Positions 34,531-43,576 of a stretch of 64,000 nt of DNA are shown in pieces. Position 1 is the first letter of the stretch. Each line of letters opens with the position of its first letter. Both the position numbers and the translations under genes were made by a program. The stretch is from Rhizobium mayense (GTDB lineage: Bacteria > Pseudomonadota > Alphaproteobacteria > Rhizobiales > Rhizobiaceae). Location: contig NZ_JARFYM010000020.1 of the NCBI RefSeq assembly GCF_030272705.1, forward strand, positions 47,436-111,435, given 5' to 3'. The notes beneath the pieces are model-generated. The model saw only the letters and a list, made by a program, of their open reading frames with translations. It was not told the origin of the DNA and did no database searches.

Positions 34531-34563
34531 CGGCCCGGAAAACTTTTCTCGTTCACCGGGCCG
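34531..34563. terminator. Hairpin between tRNA-Ala and the TIGR02300 gene
   Basis: CGGCCCGG pairs perfectly with CCGGGCCG across a 17-base loop, 13 bases beyond the TIGR02300 stop codon on the minus strand. There is no clear T run, so termination is uncertain. Confidence 0.45.
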
Positions 34564-34575
34564 ATTGTTCAGAGA

Positions 34576-34956
34576 TCAAACGTCGTCGTCGTCGCCGGTA
34601 ACGCCGATGATGTCGCTCATATCGTCATCATCTTCGTCTTCGTCGGCTTCGAGGAAGGTGTCGTCGTCATCGTCGCCGATTTCGACATCGTCATCGCCCA
34701 TATCCGGAATATCGTCGCCGGAGGCAGCCTCATCGGCATCTTCGAGCGATACCAGTTCGACTTCCGTGTTTTCGGTATCGACTTCAGCCACTTCTTCTTC
34801 TTCCGGAACTTCCTTCGAAGCCGAGGTTTCCTCGAAGAAGGACAAGGGCCAGGACTTGCCGGTATAGGGCGACACGACCGGGTCCCGGTTCAAGTCATAG
34901 AATTTCTTGCCGGTATCGGGATCGGTGCGTTTTGTTCCAAGTTCCGCTTTCGCCAC
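34576..34956 (-). CDS. TIGR02300 family protein (FYDLN acid domain)
   Basis: This alphaproteobacterial protein has a short conserved N-terminus (AKAELGTKRTDPDTGKKFYD, then LNRDPVVSPYTGKSWPLSF) and a long tail of Asp and Glu, here about 80 residues. The 126-aa length assumes a GTG start at 34956 giving M-AKAELGTK, the family start; an ATG at 34995 would add 13 unconserved residues. The function is unknown. It lies just outside the right border of the element and upstream of aroA on the opposite strand. Confidence 0.88.
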   Translation of the reverse strand: MAKAELGTKRTDPDTGKKFYDLNRDPVVSPYTGKSWPLSFFEETSASKEVPEEEEVAEVDTENTEVELVSLEDADEAASGDDIPDMGDDDVEIGDDDDDTFLEADEDEDDDDMSDIIGVTGDDDDV

Positions 34957-35229
34957 TGTCAAAGCCTCATGAATGGCCGAATAAAAATTCGGCAATGCCG
35001 GGGAAGCCGGCGTTTTAAGGGAAATTATCAGCCGGTCCCCTTAATCGTTGCTGCTCTTTCTGTCAAAGCCAAACTTTATATACTCCGAATCAGGTTTTCT
35101 GGGCATTCCGGGATGACCCGGCAACGGGTCTATGGTAACGAGCCAACGTGAACCGCAGGTCAGCTGGCGCAACAGGAGCTAAGTCAGCGATAATGCGGCG
35201 TAAATAACGGCATCGCAAAGGAATTGCCC

Positions 35230-36585
35230 ATGCCGCACGACATTCATCCGCGGCCCGCGACGGCGCGCCGCTCGACCAATCTTTCCGGCACCATCCGCGT
35301 CCCCGGCGACAAATCCATTTCGCATCGCGCCCTCATGTTCGGCGGGCTAGCTGCCGGCGAAACTCGCATTACCGGCCTGCTCGAAGGCGAGGATGTGATC
35401 AATACGGGCAAGGCCATGCAGGCCATGGGCGCCAAGATCGAGAAGATCGAGGCCGAATGGATCATCACGGGCGTCGGCAACGGCGCGCTGCTCGCCCCGG
35501 AAGCGCCGCTCGATTTCGGCAATGCCGGCACCGGCAGCCGCCTGACGATGGGCCTGGTCGGCGTCTACAATTTCGAATCCACCTTCATCGGCGACGCTTC
35601 GCTTTCCAAGCGACCGATGGGCCGCATCCTCGATCCGCTGAGGCAGATGGGCGTACAGGTCAAATCCAGCGAAGGCGACCGGCTGCCGGTGACGCTGCAT
35701 GGGCCGGAGACGGCCAGTCCGATCACCTATCGCGTGCCGATGGCCTCGGCGCAGGTCAAATCCGCCGTCCTGCTGGCCGGCCTCAACGCGCCGGGCATCA
35801 CCACCGTCGTCGAGCCGGTCATGACCCGCGACCATACCGAAAAGATGCTGGCTAGCTTTGGCGCCGATCTTTCGGTCGAGACGGACCGGGACGGCGTGCG
35901 CACCATCCGCCTTCAGGGACAGAGCAAGCTTTCCGGCCAGATCATCGACGTTCCCGGCGATCCCTCTTCGACCGCTTTTCCGTTGGTCGCGGCGCTGATC
36001 GTTCCAGGCTCGGACATCACCATCCGCAACGTGCTGATGAACCCGACCCGCACCGGCCTGATCCTGATGCTGCAGGAGATGGGCGCCGATATCGATATTC
36101 TCGACAGGCGCCTTGCCGGCGGCGAGGATGTCGCCGATCTGCGTGTGCGTTCCTCCGCGCTCAAGGGCGTCACGGTGCCGGCCGAGCGGGCGCCGTCGAT
36201 GATCGACGAATATCCGGTGCTTGCCGTCGCCGCCGCCTTCGCCGAGGGCACGACGGTGATGCTCGGGCTCGAAGAACTGCGGGTCAAGGAATCCGACCGG
36301 CTTTCGGCCGTCGCGGAAGGGCTGAAGCTCAATGGCGTCGACTGCACCGAAGGCAGGGATTCGCTGACCGTTCGGGGAAGGCCGGATGGAAAAGGTCTCG
36401 GCGGCGTAGACGGCGGCGAGGTCAAGACCCAGCTCGACCATCGTATCGCCATGAGCTTTCTCGTGATGGGGCTTGCCTCGGAGCATCCGGTCAGGGTCGA
36501 CGATTCCACCATGATCGCGACCAGCTTTCCGGAGTTTTTTGACCTGATGACAAGATTGGGTGCGACGATCGAGGTCGAGGGCTGA
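35230..36585 (+). CDS. aroA: 3-phosphoshikimate 1-carboxyvinyltransferase (EPSP synthase), class II
   Basis: EPSP synthase joins phosphoenolpyruvate and shikimate-3-phosphate in aromatic amino acid synthesis and is the target of glyphosate. The 451-aa protein closely resembles the class II (CP4-type) enzyme of Agrobacterium: VPGDKSISHRALMFGG, ITGLLEGEDVINTGKAMQAM, RLPVTLHGPE, DVPGDPSSTAFPLVAAL and LEELRVKESDRLSAVAEGL. At residue 100 it has Gly (DFGNAGTGSRL) where CP4 has Ala. The ATG at 35230 has AAGGA upstream; TTG at 35224 is the alternative. Confidence 0.97.
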   Translation: MPHDIHPRPATARRSTNLSGTIRVPGDKSISHRALMFGGLAAGETRITGLLEGEDVINTGKAMQAMGAKIEKIEAEWIITGVGNGALLAPEAPLDFGNAGTGSRLTMGLVGVYNFESTFIGDASLSKRPMGRILDPLRQMGVQVKSSEGDRLPVTLHGPETASPITYRVPMASAQVKSAVLLAGLNAPGITTVVEPVMTRDHTEKMLASFGADLSVETDRDGVRTIRLQGQSKLSGQIIDVPGDPSSTAFPLVAALIVPGSDITIRNVLMNPTRTGLILMLQEMGADIDILDRRLAGGEDVADLRVRSSALKGVTVPAERAPSMIDEYPVLAVAAAFAEGTTVMLGLEELRVKESDRLSAVAEGLKLNGVDCTEGRDSLTVRGRPDGKGLGGVDGGEVKTQLDHRIAMSFLVMGLASEHPVRVDDSTMIATSFPEFFDLMTRLGATIEVEG

Positions 36586-36597
36586 TAAAACAGTGGC

Positions 36598-36625
36598 CGC
36601 CTGCGGGCGAAATCACCCGCAGGCG
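36598..36625 (+). terminator. Hairpin after aroA
   Basis: A perfect 10-bp stem (CGCCTGCGGG / CCCGCAGGCG) with an 8-base loop begins 13 bases after the aroA stop codon. No T run follows, so it may attenuate rather than fully stop transcription into the downstream PaiB-like gene. Confidence 0.55.
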
Positions 36626-36711
36626 CGAGGCAATCCAAGTCGGAATCAGCCGATGGCCATTCGGGGCCGCCGGCCCTATGATGCGCCCGACAACGACAGA
36701 CGGTCCAAACC

Positions 36712-37347
36712 ATGTATCAGCCGCCCCATCACCGCGAAGACGATCTCGGCACACAGCACGCGCTGATCCGCGCGCATGCGCTAGGATTACTGATCACCGC
36801 CGGCAATGGCGGGCTGATCGCCAATCTTGTGCCGTTCCACCTCAAGACCGGCCTTTCATCCAAGGGCACGCTGCAGGCGCATATCGCCAGGGCGAACGGT
36901 CAATGGCGGGAAATTCAGGCGGGAGCGCCGGTCCTCGTCGTCTTCCAAGGCCCCGAAAGCTACATCACGCCATCCTGGTATGCGACCAAGCGGGAGACGG
37001 GCAAGGTTGTGCCGACCTGGAACTATGCAGTCGTGCAGGTTCGCGGCAACGCGCGCGTCATCGAAGATACCGCCTGGCTGCGCGAGCAGATCGGCATGCT
37101 GACCGGCGAGAATGAGGGCCGCCGTGCGGAGCCCTGGGCCGTCGACGATGCGCCTCCGGATTTCATCGCTTCCCAGTTGAAGGGCATTATCGGCATCGAG
37201 ATCGATATCGAGGCGATTGACGGCAAGTGGAAGGTCAGCCAGAACCGTCCCGCCGCCGATCGCCAGGGCGTGGCCCATGGCCTGGACGCAATCGACAGCG
37301 ATTCAGCGGCCGAAATGGCCGATCTGGTGCGCCGATACGACAAATAG
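36712..37347 (+). CDS. FMN-binding negative transcriptional regulator, PaiB family
   Basis: The 211-aa protein matches the PaiB pattern throughout: MYQPPHHREDDLGTQHALIR, LVPFHLKTGLSSKGTLQAHI, VVFQGPESYITPSWYATKR, TWNYAVVQVRGNARVIED, and WKVSQNRPAADRQGVAHGL. The fold is an FMN-binding split barrel. In Bacillus a homologue affects sporulation and protease genes; the role in rhizobia is not known. It lies between aroA and cmk on the same strand. Confidence 0.9.
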   Translation: MYQPPHHREDDLGTQHALIRAHALGLLITAGNGGLIANLVPFHLKTGLSSKGTLQAHIARANGQWREIQAGAPVLVVFQGPESYITPSWYATKRETGKVVPTWNYAVVQVRGNARVIEDTAWLREQIGMLTGENEGRRAEPWAVDDAPPDFIASQLKGIIGIEIDIEAIDGKWKVSQNRPAADRQGVAHGLDAIDSDSAAEMADLVRRYDK

Positions 37348-37378
37348 TATCAGGGCCGAAGGCAGGGATAGAAAAAGC

Positions 37379-38011
37379 ATGATCATCGCCATCGACGGAC
37401 CCGCCGCGGCTGGCAAGGGAACCTTGTCGCGCCGGATCGCCGAGGAATACGGCTTTCACCATCTCGACACCGGCCTCACCTACCGCGCGACGGCCAAGGC
37501 ACTGCTCGACGCCGGCCTGCCGCTCGACGACGAAGGAGTGGCGGAGGCGATGGCACACAAGGTCGATCTCGCCGGCCTCGATCGCGCCGTTCTGTCACGG
37601 CATGAGATCGGTGAGGCCGCGTCGAAAATCGCCGTCATGCCGGCGGTGCGCCGGGCACTGGTCGAGGCGCAGCGCGCCTTTTCGCGGAAGGAGCCGGGCA
37701 CGGTGCTCGACGGCCGCGATATCGGCACGATCGTCTGCCCGGATGCGCCGGTGAAGATCTATGTTACGGCGTCGGCTGAGGTCAGGGCGAAACGACGCTA
37801 CGACGAGATCATCGAGGCCGGCCGCAGTGCCGACTACGCGGCGATTTTCGAAGATGTGAAACGGCGCGATGAGCGGGATATGGGCCGCACCGACAGCCCG
37901 CTCAAACCGGCCGAAGACGCGTACTTGCTTGATACCTCAGAAATGAGTATAGAAGCGGCGTTTCAGACGGCAAAGTCGATCGTCGACGCCGCTCTGAGCC
38001 GAAATGCCTGA
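37379..38011 (+). CDS. cmk: Cytidylate kinase
   Basis: CMP kinase phosphorylates CMP and dCMP for nucleotide synthesis. The 210-aa protein begins MIIAIDGPAAAGKGTLSRRI with the P-loop at residues 7-15, then HHLDTGLTYRATAKALLDAG, the NMP-binding and lid segments VLDGRDIGTIVCPDAPVKIY and RRDERDMGRTDSPLKPAEDA. The ATG at 37379 is used; the longer frame overlaps the PaiB-like gene. The aroA-cmk-rpsA order is shared by many alphaproteobacteria. Confidence 0.96.
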   Translation: MIIAIDGPAAAGKGTLSRRIAEEYGFHHLDTGLTYRATAKALLDAGLPLDDEGVAEAMAHKVDLAGLDRAVLSRHEIGEAASKIAVMPAVRRALVEAQRAFSRKEPGTVLDGRDIGTIVCPDAPVKIYVTASAEVRAKRRYDEIIEAGRSADYAAIFEDVKRRDERDMGRTDSPLKPAEDAYLLDTSEMSIEAAFQTAKSIVDAALSRNA

Positions 38012-38189
38012 AAATATGAGCAGCTTTCGCGCGCCTTGCGCATGAAACTGACGATTTCAAAGCCTGACATTCCGTCCAAGCGCCGGATAGCTTTCCCCAA
38101 GGGAAGGCGGACTGGGGTCAGGCCCGTTTAACACGAACCACCGGCGCATCAGTGTCGAATTGCATAAATTGGACACGCCAGGAGATTCT

Positions 38190-39893
38190 ATGTCTGTAAC
38201 TACCCCCTCTCGCGAAGATTTCGCGGCCCTTCTCGAAGAATCCTTCGCCAAGAACGATCTGGCCGAAGGCTATGTCACCAAGGGCATCATCACCGCCATC
38301 GAGAAGGACGTCGCCGTTGTCGACGTCGGCCTCAAGGTCGAAGGCCGCATCGCGTTGAAGGAATTCGGTGCGCGCGCCAAGGACGGCACGCTCAAGGTTG
38401 GCGATGAAGTCGAAGTCTATGTCGAGCGCATCGAAAACGCGCTTGGCGAAGCCGTTCTGTCGCGCGAAAAGGCTCGCCGCGAAGAAAGCTGGATCAAGCT
38501 CGAAGCCAAGTTCGAAGCTGGCGAGCGCGTTGAAGGCGTCATCTTCAACCAGGTCAAGGGCGGCTTCACCGTCGATCTCGACGGCGCTATCGCCTTCCTG
38601 CCGCGTTCGCAGGTCGACATCCGTCCGATCCGCGACGTCACCCCGCTGATGCACAACCCGCAGCCCTTCGAAATCCTCAAGATGGACAAGCGCCGCGGCA
38701 ACATCGTCGTTTCGCGTCGTACGGTTCTGGAAGAGTCCCGTGCCGAGCAGCGTTCTGAAATCGTTCAGAACCTCGAAGAAGGCCAGGTTGTTGACGGCGT
38801 CGTCAAGAACATCACCGATTACGGTGCGTTCGTTGACCTCGGCGGCATTGACGGCCTGCTGCACGTCACCGACATGGCATGGCGCCGTGTGAACCATCCG
38901 TCGGAAATCCTGTCTATCGGCCAGCAGGTCAAGGTACAGATCATCCGCATCAACCAGGAAACCCACCGTATCTCGCTCGGCATGAAGCAGCTCGAGAGCG
39001 ATCCGTGGGATGGCATCCAGGCCAAGTACCCGGAAGGCAAGAAGATCTCCGGTACTGTTACGAACATCACCGACTACGGTGCATTCGTCGAGCTGGAGCC
39101 GGGCATCGAAGGCCTCATCCACATCTCGGAAATGTCCTGGACCAAGAAGAACGTTCACCCCGGCAAAATCCTGTCCACGAGCCAGGAAGTCGAAGTCGTC
39201 GTTCTCGAAGTCGATCCGACCAAGCGTCGTATCTCGCTCGGCCTGAAGCAGACGCTGGAAAACCCGTGGGCAGCATTCGCCCGCAACCATCCGGCTGGCA
39301 CCGAAGTCGAAGGCGAAGTCAAGAACAAGACCGAATTCGGCCTGTTCATCGGCCTCGACGGCGATGTGGACGGCATGGTGCACCTCTCCGACCTCGACTG
39401 GAACCGTCCGGGCGAACAGGTCATCGAAGAGTACAACAAGGGTGATGTCGTCAAGGCTGTCGTTCTCGACGTCGACGTCGAAAAGGAACGCATCTCGCTC
39501 GGCATCAAGCAGCTCGGCAAGGACTCGGTCGGTGAAGCCGCCGCTTCCGGCGATCTGCGCAAGAATGCAGTCGTCTCGGCTGAAGTCATCGCGATCAACG
39601 ATGGCGGCATCGAAGTGAAGCTCGTCAACCACGAAGACATCACCTCGTTCATCCGTCGCGCCGATCTGTCACGTGACCGTGACGAGCAGCGCCCTGAGCG
39701 TTTCTCGGTCGGTCAGGTTGTCGACGCCCGCGTCACCAACTTCTCCAAGAAGGACCGCAAGATCATGCTGTCCATCAAGGCTCTGGAAATCGCAGAAGAG
39801 AAGGAAGCAGTCGCTCAGTTCGGTTCGTCCGACTCGGGTGCTTCGCTCGGCGACATCCTGGGTGCGGCTCTGAAGAACCGCAACGCCGAATAA
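38190..39893 (+). CDS. rpsA: 30S ribosomal protein S1
   Basis: S1 brings mRNA to the ribosome through its S1/OB-fold domains. The 567-aa product contains six consecutive S1 domains; clear copies include GVVKNITDYGAFVDLGGIDG, GTVTNITDYGAFVELEPGIE and GEVKNKTEFGLFIGLDGDVD. The start at 38190 (MSVTTPSRED) has GGAG nine bases upstream. A strong terminator follows. It lies 178 bases behind cmk. Confidence 0.97.
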   Translation: MSVTTPSREDFAALLEESFAKNDLAEGYVTKGIITAIEKDVAVVDVGLKVEGRIALKEFGARAKDGTLKVGDEVEVYVERIENALGEAVLSREKARREESWIKLEAKFEAGERVEGVIFNQVKGGFTVDLDGAIAFLPRSQVDIRPIRDVTPLMHNPQPFEILKMDKRRGNIVVSRRTVLEESRAEQRSEIVQNLEEGQVVDGVVKNITDYGAFVDLGGIDGLLHVTDMAWRRVNHPSEILSIGQQVKVQIIRINQETHRISLGMKQLESDPWDGIQAKYPEGKKISGTVTNITDYGAFVELEPGIEGLIHISEMSWTKKNVHPGKILSTSQEVEVVVLEVDPTKRRISLGLKQTLENPWAAFARNHPAGTEVEGEVKNKTEFGLFIGLDGDVDGMVHLSDLDWNRPGEQVIEEYNKGDVVKAVVLDVDVEKERISLGIKQLGKDSVGEAAASGDLRKNAVVSAEVIAINDGGIEVKLVNHEDITSFIRRADLSRDRDEQRPERFSVGQVVDARVTNFSKKDRKIMLSIKALEIAEEKEAVAQFGSSDSGASLGDILGAALKNRNAE

Positions 39894-39920
39894 TCTTCGG
39901 CAAGCCTGTTAGAGACAAGA

Positions 39921-39949
39921 AACCCGCCGGAACAATCCGGCGGGTTTTT
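39921..39949 (+). terminator. Intrinsic terminator after rpsA
   Basis: The stem AACCCGCCGG / CCGGCGGGTT with an AACAAT loop runs into TTTTTA. It starts 27 bases after the rpsA stop codon. Confidence 0.92.
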
Positions 39950-40062
39950 ATTTGGCTCTGGAGCATTCCTTTTTCGGGTAGCAAGCGGGCAAGTTGCTCG
40001 GGATTTAAAAGCTTGAAGCGATCGTTGTGCGTTCAAATGAACGTCCGACGCCCTCGGTCGAG

Positions 40063-41706
40063 CTATTCCCACCCCACCATGCGTCGATAGAAATCGAAGG
40101 CGTGATCATGCAGTGGATCCCTCGGTGCGGGCGTCGGCAGCGCGAGCGGTTTCGGTGCAGCCGCCGCTGCTTCGGCAGAAGCTGCTTGACTATCCGTCTC
40201 GTCGGACGCCTCCGCAGCCGGCTGTTGCGTTTCGGCAGACTGGGAATCGTCTTCACTTTCGTCCCCCGCCGTCTCTCCGTCCTGCTCTTCTTCGTGCTCC
40301 TCGTCATCCGCCGGATCGACACGATCGACCCGCTCCAGCTCCTCCTCCTCAATGGGGAGGTTCGCCGGCAAATATTGTACGATTGCAAAGGGAATACCCT
40401 GCGGCGGGACCGGCGTTCCCATTTGCGCCGCGGCTTCAGGTGCATTCATCGCGGGTGCGGCCAGCGTGTCGGCCAACGATTTGCCGAGAAGTGCGGCTGC
40501 GGCGGTCGGCGCATTCGAGGTCTCTTCGGGCGGAATAGAATTCTGGCTTGCCATCGCGGCGGCGAGGTTCCTGACGGCCTCATCATTCGGCGTCTGCGGC
40601 AATGACTGCACTTCCCCCTGGTCAGCGGCATTTGCGGCAAGCGCCTGCGCGACAACCCTTTCCACCAAGGACGTGCTGTTCTCGATAATCTGCAACAGCT
40701 CCGGGCCGGCGACCTCAATCGGGCTGCCGATGACAACCTGCAGCCCTTCCTTGATATCGGCGCGGATCTGCTGGAGATCGCGCGGCACAGGCGGAGGTGT
40801 CACCGGCGACCTGATCAGCGCGATTTCCGTCGGGAGCTTGGTTTCGGCCGGTACGGCAGGCGACCCTGCTCCGGCGGGCACCGAGTTCTCCTGCGCGGGA
40901 ATGGCATTTTGCGGATGGACCTCACCGACGTTGGCGTCAACGAGCAGTGCGCCTAGGGCTTGCGCAATCGGGGCGAGTTGTTGATTTGGCGTGGTCTGAG
41001 GAGCCAAGGCGGTTTCGAGATTAGACACCACCTCCGGGTCCAGCGCCGCTGCGGGAACGAGAACCGCCTGACCCTGGACAGCCGATGCCGCCGTTCCTCC
41101 GGGAGCTTGGGCGGCGACTGCGGAGGGCGCCGTCGTTGCGGCGGTGGGCAGAGGCGCTGCTTGTGCCGGGACCGGGCCTTGCCGCCCGACCGTCTCCGCT
41201 TCGCCGGCGTTCTGCCCATAGGAATTGACGACAGCCTTTAGGACTGCATCGGGTTCCTGTGTCAGCGCCGCCTCCAGGCTGACGGCAATTTGCACGGCTT
41301 CCGGGCCATCCGGATTGGCCAGAGCTTCGGCAATGAGCGGCAGTGGGATCGGCAATTTCGCCTGCGTGTCCAACAGTTGCTGGGCGACCGCGAGCTGTTG
41401 CGGCGGCAAGCTGCGGATCGTATCGGCCAGCCGCTGCGCCAAGGCGGCATTGCTCTCGTCCGGCTGGCGCGAAACATTCAGGGCAAGGCTGGCATCGTCT
41501 ATGGCAGACATCAGGCTGTTGAACATCCGATCGCGCGCCGCCATCAGCAGCATGTTCAGCTTGCCCTCGACGCTGGCGTTCGCCGCACTCGACAGCACGG
41601 CAAGCGGAGTCGCCGCCGTCTGGACGCCGGACGTTTCGGCGGTAGCAACCACCGGCTTTTCAAGGGCGGCACCCACAGCAGACACGGGACTTACGGGAGA
41701 CAGCAT
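40063..41706 (-). CDS. Ala/Pro-rich conserved rhizobial protein, possibly FliK-like
   Basis: The 547-aa protein is rich in Ala, Pro, Gln and Val with few aromatic residues, has repeated helical stretches (LAQRLADTIRSLPPQQLAVA, VVSNLETALAPQTTPN), an acidic segment near residue 460 (DPADDEEHEEEQDGE), and a conserved-looking end DPLHDHAFDFYRRMVGWE. The composition recalls flagellar hook-length control proteins and other secreted rulers, but no flagellar gene is near. It stands alone between rpsA and rnd. Function unknown. Confidence 0.7.
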   Translation of the reverse strand: MLSPVSPVSAVGAALEKPVVATAETSGVQTAATPLAVLSSAANASVEGKLNMLLMAARDRMFNSLMSAIDDASLALNVSRQPDESNAALAQRLADTIRSLPPQQLAVAQQLLDTQAKLPIPLPLIAEALANPDGPEAVQIAVSLEAALTQEPDAVLKAVVNSYGQNAGEAETVGRQGPVPAQAAPLPTAATTAPSAVAAQAPGGTAASAVQGQAVLVPAAALDPEVVSNLETALAPQTTPNQQLAPIAQALGALLVDANVGEVHPQNAIPAQENSVPAGAGSPAVPAETKLPTEIALIRSPVTPPPVPRDLQQIRADIKEGLQVVIGSPIEVAGPELLQIIENSTSLVERVVAQALAANAADQGEVQSLPQTPNDEAVRNLAAAMASQNSIPPEETSNAPTAAAALLGKSLADTLAAPAMNAPEAAAQMGTPVPPQGIPFAIVQYLPANLPIEEEELERVDRVDPADDEEHEEEQDGETAGDESEDDSQSAETQQPAAEASDETDSQAASAEAAAAAPKPLALPTPAPRDPLHDHAFDFYRRMVGWE

Positions 41707-41951
41707 GACATGCTCCTTTGTCTGGCAAGACGACGACGGAAGCAGAAGGCAGGTTCAATCAAGGTCCGCTCATGCGGCCGATAGCGATTCGAAGGCCGGG
41801 TGAGCGGCCGGGCGACGCCGCAAAGCGTCGGTCGAATGCATGAAATCAGGGATAGAATAGCAGGACGCCCCTTAACAGATTGCTAACTATAAAGCCGGCG
41901 CCCAGTCCGCGGCACCGGCTTTCACGTTCAATTCGCTCTTCACACAGCCAA

Positions 41952-42578
41952 TCAGCTATGCGCGAAAATATCGGTCTCCTCCCAGCCGAGGAGATCGAGC
42001 TTCGCCCGGGTCGGCAGAAAGGTGAAGCAGGCATTGGCGTGCTCGATGCGGCCGTCGCGTACCAGGCGCTCCGTTAGCTTGTCGCGGAGTGCATGCAGAT
42101 AAAGCACGTCAGAGGCGGCATATTCTAATTGCGCCGGCGAAAGCGTCGCAGCCGCCCAGTCGGAAGACTGCTGCGCCTTGGAAATATCGACCTCGAGCAT
42201 CTCCTTGAGATTGTCCTTGAGACCATGCCGGTCAGTATAAGTGCGGCAGAGGCGCGAGGCGATCTTAGTGCAGAAAACCGGCGCGGCCGTCACGCCGAAA
42301 GTATGGAACAGCACGGCGATATCGAAGCGGCCGTAATGAAAGATCTTCTGGCGTGTGGGATCGGCGAGCATGGCGACGAGATTCGGCGCCTCCTTCTGGC
42401 CGGCGGCAATGCGGATCACGTCAGCGGTGCCGTCGCCCGGCGAAAGCTGCACGACGCAGAGCCGGTCGCGGCGGGGGATAAGGCCGAGCGTTTCGGTATC
42501 GATCGCTATGGCGCCGGTGTAGCGGGCAGCATCGGCGGCGGAAATATCCCCTTCGTGATAACGGATGGTGGCGGCCAT
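41952..42578 (-). CDS. rnd: Ribonuclease D (short, exonuclease domain only)
   Basis: The 208-aa protein is a DEDDy 3'-5' exonuclease: IAIDTETLGLIPRRDRLCVV (Exo I), KIFHYGRFDIAVLFHTFGV (Exo II) and LEYAASDVLYLHALRDKL (Exo III with Tyr). It lacks the HRDC domains of E. coli RNase D, as usual for the short alphaproteobacterial form. The likely role is trimming of stable RNA 3' ends. The ATG has AGGAG upstream, and a perfect palindrome lies 41 bases before it. Confidence 0.9.
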   Translation of the reverse strand: MAATIRYHEGDISAADAARYTGAIAIDTETLGLIPRRDRLCVVQLSPGDGTADVIRIAAGQKEAPNLVAMLADPTRQKIFHYGRFDIAVLFHTFGVTAAPVFCTKIASRLCRTYTDRHGLKDNLKEMLEVDISKAQQSSDWAAATLSPAQLEYAASDVLYLHALRDKLTERLVRDGRIEHANACFTFLPTRAKLDLLGWEETDIFAHS

Positions 42579-42619
42579 GAAACTCTCCTGGCTCTTTATC
42601 GTCTGAATTCTTTTCAGCC

Positions 42620-42635
42620 CTGTTCTATAGAACAG
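42620..42635. promoter_or_regulatory. 16-bp perfect palindrome upstream of rnd
   Basis: CTGTTCTATAGAACAG is a perfect palindrome between the stop codon of the MerR-XRE-cupin gene and the rnd start. It has the size and symmetry of a regulator binding site; it could also act as a small hairpin. The binder is unknown. Confidence 0.45.
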
Positions 42636-42662
42636 ACAAGGAGATAACGATACTGCGCGGGC

Positions 42663-43472
42663 TTAAAATGTCGGCGGCGTGTTGATCCAGAGCAATATGG
42701 TCTCGCCGTCATGACGGTTGCGCCAGGAATGATAGCGGCGGCTTTCGAAATAGAGCGAATCGCCGGGCGAAAGATCGAAAAACTGATCGCTGTCGAGCAC
42801 CAGTTCCAGCCGGCCCGACAGCAAATGGATGAACTCTTCGCCGTCATGGCGGTAGGCGCCCTCGCTCGCCGCCCCAGGCGCCAGCACAAAGCGATGGCAA
42901 TCCATCATAGTCTTTCCCTCGGCGAGCAACTGGACGGTGACCCCGGGCGTCGTTTCCGGCCAGGCCCGCCATTCCCCCGATCGGATCAGCGCCGGAACGT
43001 CATCACGCTCCTCGCCCGACAGCCGTGAGACGGTCGTGCCATAGTAATCGGCGAGATCGTGGAGGGTCTTGAAGCTCACGCCTTGCGAAGTTCGCTCCAG
43101 TGTCGATAGCGTCGACGATGTCATCCCCATGTCCGCGGAGACCTGCTCCAGCGTCTTGCCCGCGGCGTGGCGCAATGACCTGAGCTTGCGGCCGATGCCT
43201 GAGAGAACGGCTAGCTCTCCACCATCCCCAGGGGCATCCTCCGTTTCCAGCGCTTCGCGGATCGCCGCGGGATTGAGCCCGCGCTCGGCGCGAAACCAGG
43301 AAATCCGCTTCAGCCGCGCCACGTCCTCGGCGCTGTATTGCCGATGCCCCGCCTCGGAGCGGCTGGGGACGACCAGGCCCTGGCTTTCCCAGAGTCGCAG
43401 CGTCGAGGCCGACACGCCCGCCAGACGCGCCGCCTCCGCCACCTTGTAGCGCACAGGCCTGTTGCTGTTCAT
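42663..43472 (-). CDS. MerR-XRE-cupin three-domain regulator
   Basis: The 269-aa protein has three units: a MerR-type winged helix (YKVAEAARLAGVSASTLRLW, then RQYSAEDVARLKRISWFRAE), an XRE HTH (LRSLRHAAGKTLEQVSADMG, MTSSTLSTLERTSQGVSF) and a C-terminal cupin (EGAYRHDGEEFIHLLSGRLE, SPGDSLYFESRRYHSWRN). The cupin probably senses a small ligand linked to the gabTD pathway. It is divergent from gabT across a region with a strong palindrome. The ATG at 43472 is used; TTG at 43478 is possible. Confidence 0.9.
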   Translation of the reverse strand: MNSNRPVRYKVAEAARLAGVSASTLRLWESQGLVVPSRSEAGHRQYSAEDVARLKRISWFRAERGLNPAAIREALETEDAPGDGGELAVLSGIGRKLRSLRHAAGKTLEQVSADMGMTSSTLSTLERTSQGVSFKTLHDLADYYGTTVSRLSGEERDDVPALIRSGEWRAWPETTPGVTVQLLAEGKTMMDCHRFVLAPGAASEGAYRHDGEEFIHLLSGRLELVLDSDQFFDLSPGDSLYFESRRYHSWRNRHDGETILLWINTPPTF

Positions 43473-43576
43473 CGCCAATAGTCCCTAATTTCAGTCTTTT
43501 GAATTGCTTAGCACGGATCGGCCGGTTGCGTGACTGGTCGATTGCATTCTTGTCATCCGCACAAGATCTCACTTGA

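Noticed and set aside
34576..34956. The Asp/Glu-rich protein as a phage anti-restriction (DNA mimic) protein of the element
   Set aside because: It lies outside attR and matches the TIGR02300 chromosomal family by its FYDLN segment.
34441..35151. A 236-codon plus-strand frame opposite the TIGR02300 gene
   Set aside because: Low-complexity Val/Phe/Ile-rich mirror of the acidic tail on the minus strand.
38118..39632. A 504-codon open frame antisense to rpsA
   Set aside because: It mirrors the codon structure of rpsA, is rich in Asp, Glu, Val and Leu without motifs, and has no start signal; it is a shadow of the S1 gene.
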